14,222 bases of DNA from JBKECA01 sp047973435 (GTDB taxonomy: Bacteria > Planctomycetota > Planctomycetia > Planctomycetales > Planctomycetaceae): positions 1 to 14,222 of the forward strand of contig JBKECA010000022.1 of the NCBI GenBank assembly GCA_047973435.1, read 5' to 3'. Position 1 is the first letter of the stretch. Each line of letters opens with the position of its first letter. A model generated the notes under the pieces. It saw nothing but the letters and a program-made list of their open reading frames with translations, made no database searches and was not told where the DNA came from. Shown here piece after piece: positions 7,400 to 14,222 of this stretch. A program made the position numbers and the translations under genes.

Positions 7400-8413
7400 A
7401 TGTCGACCGATTGCATTCGTGGCAAGAGACTGCTCCTGAACAGGTTGTTGGAACCACTTTCGAGCGATCGAACAACAACTTACTGCACTGGAGGACCAGC
7501 ACGTCGGAATGCGAAAGCGGAAGCGGGCCGCTTCTTCGACGTTGCGGAAGCGGTTCGCTTCGGCGATTCGTTAGCCGCCATCGCTTTCGAAATTCGGACA
7601 GTAACTGTTCGACCGATTCTGACTGTGTTGGGAGTAATGCTGTTGAGTTGCCTGGCGGTGAAGTCTGTTCAAGCCGAGGAGGCTGTGCTGTTGGAGGACT
7701 TCGATCAGCGTGCCAAGTCCGACTTTTATCTGCATCTGAACGAGCACGAGCGGCTTGAAGTCGTATCGAAGCTGGGCGTCCGCGGGTCGCAAGCGCTCCG
7801 CGCTTCGTACGTCGGTTCTAAACTGGGGAGCGACCGCATCATTGTTACAGAGCCGCTATCCAGACATCTGACGGACGCGACACTGTGCTTCGACGTCCAG
7901 CTGGAAGAGGGCTTCAAGTTTATGCGTGGTGGGCGAATGCACGGTCTTGGTCCCAATGATCGCGCGATCGGCCAGCGGCCAGATGATCCCGATGCCTGGT
8001 GCGCTCGCATCCGGTTCCGTGGCGATGGAACCCTGGAAACATCGCTGTCGCATCAGGATCAGCGCGCCAACGATGGCGATCGTGGTCGACGCGTCCGACC
8101 GTTCAAGCTGCTGGTCGGACGGTACTACGCCATCTCGCTGCACGTGAAGCTCAATGACCCTGATAAGTCGAATGGCCTTACGAAGCTTTACATCAACGGC
8201 ATTCTGGTCGAAGAGCACTCCGATGTCTGCTTCCGAAAGGTGGACAGCCTCGATTCAGAGATCAGTCACTACATGTTTAATACGTTCTTTGGAGGGGGGA
8301 CTCATGCTGACGCACCCCGCAATCTTGACGGCAGCCTCACGTCGTTCCACGCTTTGTACGACAATCTGGCGGTCTACGAAGGGGAACACATCCGTCGCGC
8401 CGCCGGCGAATAA
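7400..8413 (+). CDS. Exported polysaccharide-lyase-14-like (alginate-lyase-fold) protein
   Basis: A protein with a C-terminal domain resembling polysaccharide lyase family 14, a beta-jelly-roll (concanavalin A-like) fold that cleaves uronate polysaccharides such as alginate by beta-elimination. Family-like features (numbering from 7400) are LCFDVQLEEGFKFMRGGRMH (about 162-181), a strand/turn LHVKLNDPDKSNGLTKLYIN (about 247-266) and NTFFGGG (294-300) before the final strand YDNLAVYEG. A hydrophobic segment ending in SVQA-EEA (about 72-92) looks like a signal peptide, so the mature part is probably periplasmic or extracellular. The start is uncertain. ATG 7400 has AGG 8 nt upstream but leaves about 70 residues of poor coding character before the signal; GTG 7625 or ATG 7637 would put the signal at the N-terminus; the frame is open from 7322 (TTG 7352). 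Catalytic residues cannot be verified by eye, so enzyme activity and substrate are not claimed. Confidence 0.75.
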   Translation: MSTDCIRGKRLLLNRLLEPLSSDRTTTYCTGGPARRNAKAEAGRFFDVAEAVRFGDSLAAIAFEIRTVTVRPILTVLGVMLLSCLAVKSVQAEEAVLLEDFDQRAKSDFYLHLNEHERLEVVSKLGVRGSQALRASYVGSKLGSDRIIVTEPLSRHLTDATLCFDVQLEEGFKFMRGGRMHGLGPNDRAIGQRPDDPDAWCARIRFRGDGTLETSLSHQDQRANDGDRGRRVRPFKLLVGRYYAISLHVKLNDPDKSNGLTKLYINGILVEEHSDVCFRKVDSLDSEISHYMFNTFFGGGTHADAPRNLDGSLTSFHALYDNLAVYEGEHIRRAAGE

Positions 8414-8458
8414 CAGCAAGGGCTGATCTCTCGCGACGGACAATGCAGCGTCGACCAG

Positions 8459-11131
8459 TCAGCGGCGACGCGGCGCGGCATCTAGGCTGACAATGTCGGA
8501 GTCCTGGTGCATGGCTTCCAGCAGTTTGTCGGTGCTCTCGGGATCGATTTGCTGACAACTATCAGTGCACACGGCGGCGATCTCGCGGAGTTCGGTTTGC
8601 CATTCCTCGGCCGTTGTTCCCGGCGGTGTGAGCTGGGCGAATTCCTCGCAGAGCAGAATCATTCGGAGCAGATGACGGAACACCAATCCCTCCTGCCGTG
8701 TCAGGTCCCGACTGGTGACGTACTTCTGAAAGTCACCGCCAAACTGCAAGACATCGCCCACGACCCACGCGGCGGTGATTCGCAGCCCGCCGACGCCCGG
8801 ATACTCCGAGTCGAACAGCATCTTCAGCTTGTCGGCAAAGGGGATGGCAAAGCGTCGCTGGGGACCGCCGAACTTCTTCTGCGGGTCGTCCTCCTCGGCG
8901 AAGGACTTGGGATACAGATCGTCCACCGTCGCCAGACCGCGACGGATCATTTCATCGTCCAGCCAGCGGCGTGCGAGCGGTCCCGGCGGCAGCCGCTCTG
9001 GCGACGGAACTCGGACCTGCGGGACGAGTGAGCCGGGAATCTCCAGTACACTCTCCAAAGCCTGGACTCGCTCGTCCCGGCTCGCTGAACCGAGGACATC
9101 AATCAGAAACCGACCGTAAAGTGGATTGACACTGCGAAAGACCAGCAAGTCGTTGAGCGACTCATTGGGATACGCCCGGTCGGGGACGTACTCTGGCGGC
9201 TTCTCCGGTTCAGCGGCGGCCCGATCGCCAACGATCCGCTTGGCAGCAGCCGACAGCTTGGGCTTCTTCTCCGGTGACTTCGGCCGGGCTTCTTCGAGCG
9301 CCTGCTGCAACAGCTGGCCGAACAGGCCCGTTGCTGGCTTGGCGTCCGCAGGGTCAGTGTCCTCCGGTTCCGTGATCGGGGCACTCCCCGGTTTGTTGCC
9401 AGCGTCGAGCGACCCTGCTGCTTCCGCAGCGAGCGGGGCGCTGGTCGCGACTTCATTTGAATCGTCTGTGCTGACGTCCAGTCCGACACCGAAGTCCTCG
9501 GCAGGGGATGCGGCCGCCCCCTTATCTCCTGTCTCGTGAACATCCGTAGTGTTTGCCTCCGCGACGAGATTCTCCGGTGGCCGCAACCGCCCCCGTTCCC
9601 GCAGCAACTCCACTGGCGGTTCGGGCTGCAGGTCGACATCACCCGCCGACCAGAGTGTCTGCAGCATCCGGTGGAGGTGCTGGACTCCCTGCGTGCGTCC
9701 GGCATCGTCGAGAAGTCGTTTGTGGACAAACTGTCTCAGCCTCGCAACCTCGGGAGAAATGGTCAGCAGATAGGCCAGCAGCCGCCAGGGCAATTCTCCC
9801 CGGCTGGCGAGATGCGCTGGCGGAGAGGTAATCAGCTTCTGAAACTGAGCTTCGTTCCAATACTGCACGCCGTCGCGCCGCTGCGGCATCTTCTTTTTCA
9901 GGGCCTTCTTTGCCCGAATCAGGTTTGGGTCCTTGGTGTCTTCTGGAATCTGGTCGTACTGCTGTTTCCATCGCGCCAGACGAACGTCGTCTTCGTGAGC
10001 GAGAGCAAAGACGTAGCCCCGGTCGTCGTACTGCGGACGACCCGCACGGCCGAACATCTGATGGGCGCTGCTGGCGTCGATCACCTTTTGCTTGCCCGGC
10101 GGCCCCTTCATCAGCGAGGTCAAAACGACCGATCGTGCCGGCAAGTTAATCCCCGCCGCCAACGTTTCCGTGCAGACGCAGACAGAGAGCAGCTTGCGTT
10201 GAAACAGGTCTTCGACATGGCGACGATACTTCGGCAGCAGACCCGCATGGTGCACTCCGACGCCGCGCATCAGAATGGGACGCAGCTTTGGCCCCGCTCC
10301 CAGCGACCAGTCCCACTCCTCTAATGCGGTGGCCAGCTCCTTCTGCTGTCCCTCCCGCAAGAGCGCCTTCCCTTTGAGCAATTCGGCCACCGTCCAGCAT
10401 TCCGCCCGGTTGAAGCAGAACAGCAGCGTCGGCACGCGACGCGTTTCATCGATCCCTTCCGCCATCTGTTCCAGCTGCTCCGGCAGCAGACGCTCTCCGA
10501 TCCATTCGAATGTCAGCGGCACTTTCCGCTCGGCGCTCTGCACCAGATCGACCCGGCGCTGATGGCTTTGCCGCAGCCAGATCATGAACTCGGCTGTGTT
10601 GCCCACCGTGGCCGACAGCAGCAGCAACCGCACGTGTGGTGGCAAAAGCCCCAGCGACAACTCCCAGACAACACCCCGCTCGGGATCATTGAAACTGTGA
10701 AATTCGTCCATGACCACCGCAGCAACGTTCGCGAAGTCAAAGGCCTCGGGATGCAGCAATCGGTTGAGCAGGATCTCCGCAACCACAACCAGAATTCGGG
10801 CGTCCGGGTTCACTCGCCGGTTGCCAGTAACAAGCCCGATGTCGTCGGGCGAGAATCCCCAGCGAACAGCCGCAGCCTGCATCTCACGAAACTTCTGCTC
10901 AGTCAGTGCGATGAGCGGCGTGGTGTAGTAGGCCGTCTGGCCAGTGTGCAACGCCTCGAAAAGCGCCGCTTCGGCGATGACCGTTTTGCCCGTGCCGGTA
11001 GGAGCGCAAACGAGCACCCCTTGCTCGCAGGTAAACCACGCCAGCAGCGCTTCCTCCTGCACCGGGTAGGGATCGAACGGGAGCGCGTCGAGATAGGCTG
11101 ACGCCATGTCGTCGCGGGAGGGGACGTCCAT
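8459..11131 (-). CDS. Ski2-like DEAD/DEAH-box superfamily 2 helicase
   Basis: An 890-residue ATP-dependent nucleic-acid helicase of superfamily 2. N-terminal RecA domain: PYPVQEEALL (Q-motif-like, 21-30), P-loop APTGTGKT (43-50), DEFHSFNDPERG (142-153; DEFH box) and SAT (173-175). Second RecA domain: LLFCFNRAEC (236-245), VGVHHAGLLP (291-300), CTETLAAGINLPAR (320-333; motif V) and QMFGRAGRPQYD (358-369; motif VI). The DExH-NDPERG and HHAGLLP motifs are typical of the Ski2/Mtr4/Brr2-like group, usually RNA-acting. After a KKALKKK basic patch (409-414) and a helical region comes a long Ala/Pro/Glu/Asp-rich linker (about 515-655), then a conserved-looking C-terminal part (about 656-880) that I do not recognise. 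ATG 11131 is the start because an in-frame TGA lies just upstream; no clear ribosome-binding site is seen. It is monocistronic, divergent from pgi and convergent with the lyase-like gene 45 bp away. The cellular role (RNA turnover, ribosome or DNA repair) is unknown. Confidence 0.93.
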   Translation of the reverse strand: MDVPSRDDMASAYLDALPFDPYPVQEEALLAWFTCEQGVLVCAPTGTGKTVIAEAALFEALHTGQTAYYTTPLIALTEQKFREMQAAAVRWGFSPDDIGLVTGNRRVNPDARILVVVAEILLNRLLHPEAFDFANVAAVVMDEFHSFNDPERGVVWELSLGLLPPHVRLLLLSATVGNTAEFMIWLRQSHQRRVDLVQSAERKVPLTFEWIGERLLPEQLEQMAEGIDETRRVPTLLFCFNRAECWTVAELLKGKALLREGQQKELATALEEWDWSLGAGPKLRPILMRGVGVHHAGLLPKYRRHVEDLFQRKLLSVCVCTETLAAGINLPARSVVLTSLMKGPPGKQKVIDASSAHQMFGRAGRPQYDDRGYVFALAHEDDVRLARWKQQYDQIPEDTKDPNLIRAKKALKKKMPQRRDGVQYWNEAQFQKLITSPPAHLASRGELPWRLLAYLLTISPEVARLRQFVHKRLLDDAGRTQGVQHLHRMLQTLWSAGDVDLQPEPPVELLRERGRLRPPENLVAEANTTDVHETGDKGAAASPAEDFGVGLDVSTDDSNEVATSAPLAAEAAGSLDAGNKPGSAPITEPEDTDPADAKPATGLFGQLLQQALEEARPKSPEKKPKLSAAAKRIVGDRAAAEPEKPPEYVPDRAYPNESLNDLLVFRSVNPLYGRFLIDVLGSASRDERVQALESVLEIPGSLVPQVRVPSPERLPPGPLARRWLDDEMIRRGLATVDDLYPKSFAEEDDPQKKFGGPQRRFAIPFADKLKMLFDSEYPGVGGLRITAAWVVGDVLQFGGDFQKYVTSRDLTRQEGLVFRHLLRMILLCEEFAQLTPPGTTAEEWQTELREIAAVCTDSCQQIDPESTDKLLEAMHQDSDIVSLDAAPRRR

Positions 11132-11275
11132 GATTCACGTGATCGAAAAAGGGTTCGGCGGAGCTGAAGATTCGTTCCGCGAGACCAGGAGTCCACGCAG
11201 ATCGGTGGTATTCTGACAGATTGCTGCCAGTGATGGGACACTACCCGGATAGCCTCTTGGCCGGAGCGTTTTTTG

Positions 11276-11288
11276 CCCGCCTGGCGGG
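11276..11288. promoter_or_regulatory. Short dyad between helicase and pgi
   Basis: CCCGCC-T-GGCGGG, a perfect 6+6 palindrome around one base, with TTT upstream and AAA downstream extending the symmetry. It lies in the 245-bp divergent gap, about 90 bp before the pgi start. It could be an operator or chance; no promoter boxes were convincing here. Confidence 0.25.
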
Positions 11289-11376
11289 AAAGCGGCCCGC
11301 TCACTTCCCTTTCGGCGAATTCCATCGATACTGCAGTTCGTGCTCCGCGAATTTCTTCACGACGGGAGTTGCCCCC

Positions 11377-12777
11377 ATGTCTCATGCCTTGACGTACGAC
11401 CCCTCCGCCTGCGACCGCTTCATTGACGACGCTGCCTGGCACGCACTGGCGGACGACATGGAGCGTGCCCGCGTCGAGACGCTGGCTGACGTCCAGTTGC
11501 TCGAATCGGGAGCAGCACTTCCGCCCGAGAAGCAACCCTTGGATGCCGGCTTCATCCGACTGCCGGAGTATCTGCTGGCGGGAGCGGAAGGCGACCTGCT
11601 GGGGCGGATGGAGCAGTCCGCAGCTCGTCTGCGGGATCAGATCGACAAGCTGGTTGTCCTGGGGATCGGCGGTTCGTACATGGGCCTGCGGGCGCTGTTT
11701 GAGGGCCTATGTGATCCGTATCACAACCAGCAGTCGCGGCCCGAACGAGGGGGCGTCCCTAAACTCTTCTACGACGGAAACAACCTGGACAACGACTTCA
11801 CTTCGTCGCTGCTGGGATTGCTGTCCGGGGCAGGGCGCGCACCGCAGAATCCGGATGATCGCTGGGGGATTGTGGTCATCAGCAAGTCCGGCGGAACTCT
11901 CGAGACCGCGGCGGCGTTTCGCATTTATCGCGAAGCTCTGGAGGCGTTTTACGGTGCCAAGTCCCGGGAGGCTCGGGAACTGATCGTCCCCGTCACGGGC
12001 GTTTCCGGAAAGCTCCGCAAACTCTCGGATCAACTCGGATATGGCGATCGTTTTCCTATCCCGGACGGTGTCGGGGGGCGCTTCTCCGTCTTCACGGCGG
12101 TGGGCCTGTATCCCGCCGCGGTGCTGGGGATCGATGTTCGCGCCCTGTTGCAAGGGGCCGCCGAAATGACGGAGCGGTTCCGAACCGCCCCGCTTGGAGA
12201 GAATCCGGTACTGGACTACGTGGCCACCTGCCATCTGCTCGAACGGGACCGCGGGATGGACCTGAGGGTGCTGTCGACCTGGGGAAATCGACTGGAGGCG
12301 ACCGGCTTCTGGTACGACCAGCTATTGGCGGAAAGCCTGGGTAAGGCCGAGCGCGGCGCGACGCCATTGACGGTCGTTAACACGCGGGACCTTCACAGTC
12401 GTGGCCAGCAGCACCAGGAGGGGAAGCGGGATCGCGTGATTACCAACGTGATTGTCGATGCCCCGGCCTCGCCAGTGGTCGATGTTCCCAGCGTGCCGGC
12501 CGACGAGAATCAGGACGACCTGAACCGACTGACGCGCCGTGGGCTGCCGGGGTTGCTGTCGGCCGCCATCGACGGGACCAATCAGGCCTATGCCGACGCC
12601 AAACGACCGACCGCGGACATTCGCCTGCAGCGACTCGACGCCAACACCCTCGGACAGCTGCTGCAGATGTTTATGCTCGCCACCGTCGTCGAGGGCCGGC
12701 TGATTGGTATCAACCCATACGGCCAACCGGGGGTCGAAGCTTACAAGCAAAATATGGGCAAGATTCTGTACAGCTGA
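11377..12777 (+). CDS. pgi: Glucose-6-phosphate isomerase
   Basis: Interconverts glucose-6-phosphate and fructose-6-phosphate in glycolysis and gluconeogenesis, in the cytoplasm. The 466-residue length matches the short bacterial form (about 450 residues). Visible sugar-isomerase motifs: LGIGGSYMGLRAL (95-107), VISKSGGTLET (167-177), signature 1 DGVGGRFSVFTAVG (230-243), LAESLGK with the expected base Glu319, DLHSRGQQHQEG (338-349) with His340, and INPYGQPGVEAYK (445-457) with Lys457. In signature 2 the usual FDQ is YGQ, a mild variant. ATG 11377 is chosen because GGGAG (11364-11368) lies 8 nt upstream. The frame stays open to a TTG at 11221, but those 52 codons (Cys/Phe-rich, unlike the family N-terminus) are not expected to be translated. 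It stands alone between a divergent helicase and a convergent regulator, with no glycolytic neighbour. Confidence 0.96.
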   Translation: MSHALTYDPSACDRFIDDAAWHALADDMERARVETLADVQLLESGAALPPEKQPLDAGFIRLPEYLLAGAEGDLLGRMEQSAARLRDQIDKLVVLGIGGSYMGLRALFEGLCDPYHNQQSRPERGGVPKLFYDGNNLDNDFTSSLLGLLSGAGRAPQNPDDRWGIVVISKSGGTLETAAAFRIYREALEAFYGAKSREARELIVPVTGVSGKLRKLSDQLGYGDRFPIPDGVGGRFSVFTAVGLYPAAVLGIDVRALLQGAAEMTERFRTAPLGENPVLDYVATCHLLERDRGMDLRVLSTWGNRLEATGFWYDQLLAESLGKAERGATPLTVVNTRDLHSRGQQHQEGKRDRVITNVIVDAPASPVVDVPSVPADENQDDLNRLTRRGLPGLLSAAIDGTNQAYADAKRPTADIRLQRLDANTLGQLLQMFMLATVVEGRLIGINPYGQPGVEAYKQNMGKILYS

Positions 12778-12819
12778 GCCGTAGCGATCGGGACTCTCAA
12801 CCACAGCGATCCAGAACAC

Positions 12820-13983
12820 TCAATCGGTCAATCCAAGTGTGTTGCGGCGGTACTGACCGGGAGTGATCCCGTAGAACCGTTTGAAGACCACGTGCATGTA
12901 CTCCGGGTGCTGAAAGCCGCACAGGGTCGCAATCCGTTCCATCGGCAGGTCCGTCTCCTGCAATAGGGTCTGGCAGCGTTTCAGCTGCACATTGCGAATC
13001 TCCTGCTGGGGCGAGCGCCGCAGATATTTGCGGAAGCCCCGTTCGAGCGCGCTGCGCGACATGGTGACGTGCCGAAGGACCTCGTCCACCGAGGTTCCCT
13101 GGCAGGCATGTTCTCGAATGTAACGCACGGCCGAGGCCATCTCGGGATCGTCAATCGCAACGCTGTCTGTCGACTGCCGGGTCGCAACACCAAGGGGCGG
13201 CACGCGCGTCGTGAGACTCTCCAATGGCTGATTGTGCATCCGCCGGTCCAATTGTTCGGCACCAAGGTAGCCTATCTGTTCCGTGTTCGGGATGACTGAC
13301 GTGAGTGGGGGCGAACAGAGTTCGCACAGTAACTTGTCGTTGTCGACACCAATAACAGCAATCTCTTCGGGAACGGCCAGATTGCAGGTGCGACAGGCAT
13401 CCAGCAGCCGCTGGGCTCGAACATCGCTGCAGGCCATGATGGCGCACGGCTTGGGGAGTGAATTCAACCAGCTGCAGAGTTCCCGCTGTTCATCCTGCCA
13501 TTTCCGCGCTTGAGCCCCCAGCCACGCTGATTCGTAGACCTGCCAGTCCTGCTGAGCCTCGCGCAATCGTTCCTCAAATCCCTCGCGTCGTCCCTGAGAC
13601 CAGGCCTCGCCGGCGAACCCACAGTAGCCGAAACACTTGAATCCGCGGTCGAGTAAATGTTCCGCGCCAATCCGCCCGATCAGCTGCTGGTCCGACGTCA
13701 CAGTGGGAATGCCAGCAATCTCCGTGCGATCCGTCAGGTTAATCAGGGGGACCGAGGAACGCGCGACGACATCGAGCAACCATTGATTGGTGACCCGCGA
13801 GATAATGCCATCGCCCCGCCAGTCTTGCAGCCAGGCGGGGAGTTCGCTGGTTAAGTCCCGTTCCTCAAGAAAGACTGACCACTCCTCATGCCGACGCATG
13901 TAACGGATAATGCCGTGTAACAGTGATCGGCCATACTCTGTGGAGGTCTCGACCAGTAGCGCGACCCGGCGGGAAGTCGTCAT
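12820..13983 (-). CDS. XylR/AraC-type transcriptional regulator with sugar-binding-like sensor domain
   Basis: A 387-residue DNA-binding regulator. Residues about 5-270 form a LacI/periplasmic-binding-protein-like ligand domain (VALLVETSTEYGRSLLHGI 7-25, DGIISRV 58-64, GAEHLLDRGFKCFGYCG 106-122, IAVIGVDNDKLLCELCSPPL 208-227). Residues about 283-381 are a two-helix-turn-helix AraC domain (VDEVLRHVTMSRSALERGFR 299-318, LPMERIATLCGFQHPEYM 346-363, FKRFYGITPGQYRR 367-380). This architecture is that of E. coli XylR and is greatly expanded in planctomycetes, usually controlling sugar uptake or catabolism. The ligand is not predictable here. ATG 13983 begins the typical MTTSRRVALLVETS. No strong ribosome-binding site is seen. 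It is convergent with pgi (42-bp gap) and lies downstream of the truncated gene at the right edge, which it may regulate. Confidence 0.95.
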   Translation of the reverse strand: MTTSRRVALLVETSTEYGRSLLHGIIRYMRRHEEWSVFLEERDLTSELPAWLQDWRGDGIISRVTNQWLLDVVARSSVPLINLTDRTEIAGIPTVTSDQQLIGRIGAEHLLDRGFKCFGYCGFAGEAWSQGRREGFEERLREAQQDWQVYESAWLGAQARKWQDEQRELCSWLNSLPKPCAIMACSDVRAQRLLDACRTCNLAVPEEIAVIGVDNDKLLCELCSPPLTSVIPNTEQIGYLGAEQLDRRMHNQPLESLTTRVPPLGVATRQSTDSVAIDDPEMASAVRYIREHACQGTSVDEVLRHVTMSRSALERGFRKYLRRSPQQEIRNVQLKRCQTLLQETDLPMERIATLCGFQHPEYMHVVFKRFYGITPGQYRRNTLGLTD

Positions 13984-14042
13984 CAGTTATCATCGACGGT
14001 GAAGAGCAGGCGAGAGCTGAACCGGTCAATTGAAACCACTTC

Positions 14043-14064
14043 CATTCATAGTAGTGACTGAATG
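14043..14064. promoter_or_regulatory. Inverted repeat, candidate operator of the XylR-like gene
   Basis: CATTCA (14043-14048) and TGAATG (14059-14064) form a perfect inverted repeat with a 10-base spacer, about 60 bp upstream of the regulator start. It overlaps the candidate -10 box, a position that would suit autorepression. Binding by this regulator is inferred from position only. Confidence 0.3.
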
Positions 14065-14075
14065 CGGGATCGCAA
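14048..14075 (-). promoter_or_regulatory. Candidate sigma-70-type promoter of the XylR-like gene
   Basis: On the minus strand, TTGCGA (14075-14070) and TACTAT (14053-14048) are separated by 16 bases. Each matches four of six consensus positions. The predicted start would lie about 55-60 nt before the ATG at 13983. Confidence 0.28.
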
Positions 14076-14134
14076 CTCGATCCTCGGACTCGAGCGACAT
14101 GGTGTGTGGCCGAATTTTATGGCGGGTTTAAGTC

Positions 14135-14222
14135 TCAGGAGGGCTGGAGGTTCCAGAAAGTTTCGGTCAGTCGGCTTTGGTGGACGGCTTCGATGGTGCT
14201 GATGGCGAGGGCGTTGTCTTTG
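14135..14222 (-). CDS. C-terminal fragment of an unidentified protein, cut by window edge
   Basis: The last 28 residues of a minus-strand gene entering from the right edge, ending at TGA (14137-14135). The visible tail, KDNALAISTIEAVHQSRL then TETFWNLQPS, has the helical 'ala-I-EAvh-S' look of the C-terminus of Gfo/Idh/MocA-type oxidoreductases, which often sit beside XylR-like regulators in planctomycetes. That identity is a guess from a very short stretch. The gap to the regulator is 151 bp. Confidence 0.5.
   Translation of the reverse strand, partial: KDNALAISTIEAVHQSRLTETFWNLQPS

Noticed and set aside
7318..7758. Plus-strand frame of 146 codons overlapping the lyase-like gene start
   Set aside because: Ser/Arg/Cys-rich and out of frame with the signal peptide and lyase-like domain; no motif.
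9536..10324. Plus-strand frame of 262 codons
   Set aside because: Antisense to the helicase core, which includes its conserved motif VI; a shadow.
10562..11101. Plus-strand frame of 179 codons
   Set aside because: Antisense to the helicase P-loop and DEFH region; a shadow.
11209..11214. TATTCT as a -10 box for pgi
   Set aside because: No acceptable -35 element at the right distance.
11221..11376. N-terminal extension of pgi from a TTG start
   Set aside because: The extension does not resemble Pgi N-termini, and a well-spaced GGGAG precedes ATG 11377.

Overview
The window looks like a chromosomal segment of a planctomycete (Planctomycetota). The clearest pointers are the XylR-type regulator (periplasmic-binding-protein-like sensor fused to an AraC helix-turn-helix) at the right end, the short secreted proteins, the high third-codon-position G+C, and wide non-coding gaps between genes on both strands. 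This assignment is inferred from gene types and style. No rRNA, tRNA, CRISPR array, transposase or phage gene is visible.

Layout. Left block, minus strand: korA (gamma-alpha fusion), korB, then prkA, which runs off the left edge. Together korA and korB encode a two-subunit 2-oxoacid:ferredoxin oxidoreductase, most likely 2-oxoglutarate:ferredoxin oxidoreductase, which would link the TCA cycle to reduced ferredoxin. prkA encodes a PrkA/YeaG-type AAA+ serine protein kinase linked in other bacteria to stress and starvation. The korB-prkA gap is 440 bp and contains mutually exclusive hairpins. A gap of about 1 kb without a convincing gene lies upstream of korA.

Middle block, plus strand: a small secreted thioredoxin-fold protein followed by a strong terminator-like hairpin, a 0.75-kb non-coding stretch with repeat-like palindromes, then an exported polysaccharide-lyase-14-like protein of uncertain start. 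It converges with a large minus-strand Ski2-like DEAD/DEAH-box helicase.

Right block: pgi (glucose-6-phosphate isomerase, plus strand) is divergent from the helicase and convergent with the XylR/AraC-type regulator. Behind the regulator is the C-terminal end of another minus-strand gene cut by the window edge. The central-metabolism genes (korAB, pgi) are not adjacent. I see no single multi-gene defence, mobile or biosynthetic system. The more interesting points are the korAB-prkA neighbourhood, the oddly placed CxxC in the thioredoxin-fold protein, and several structured intergenic regions.
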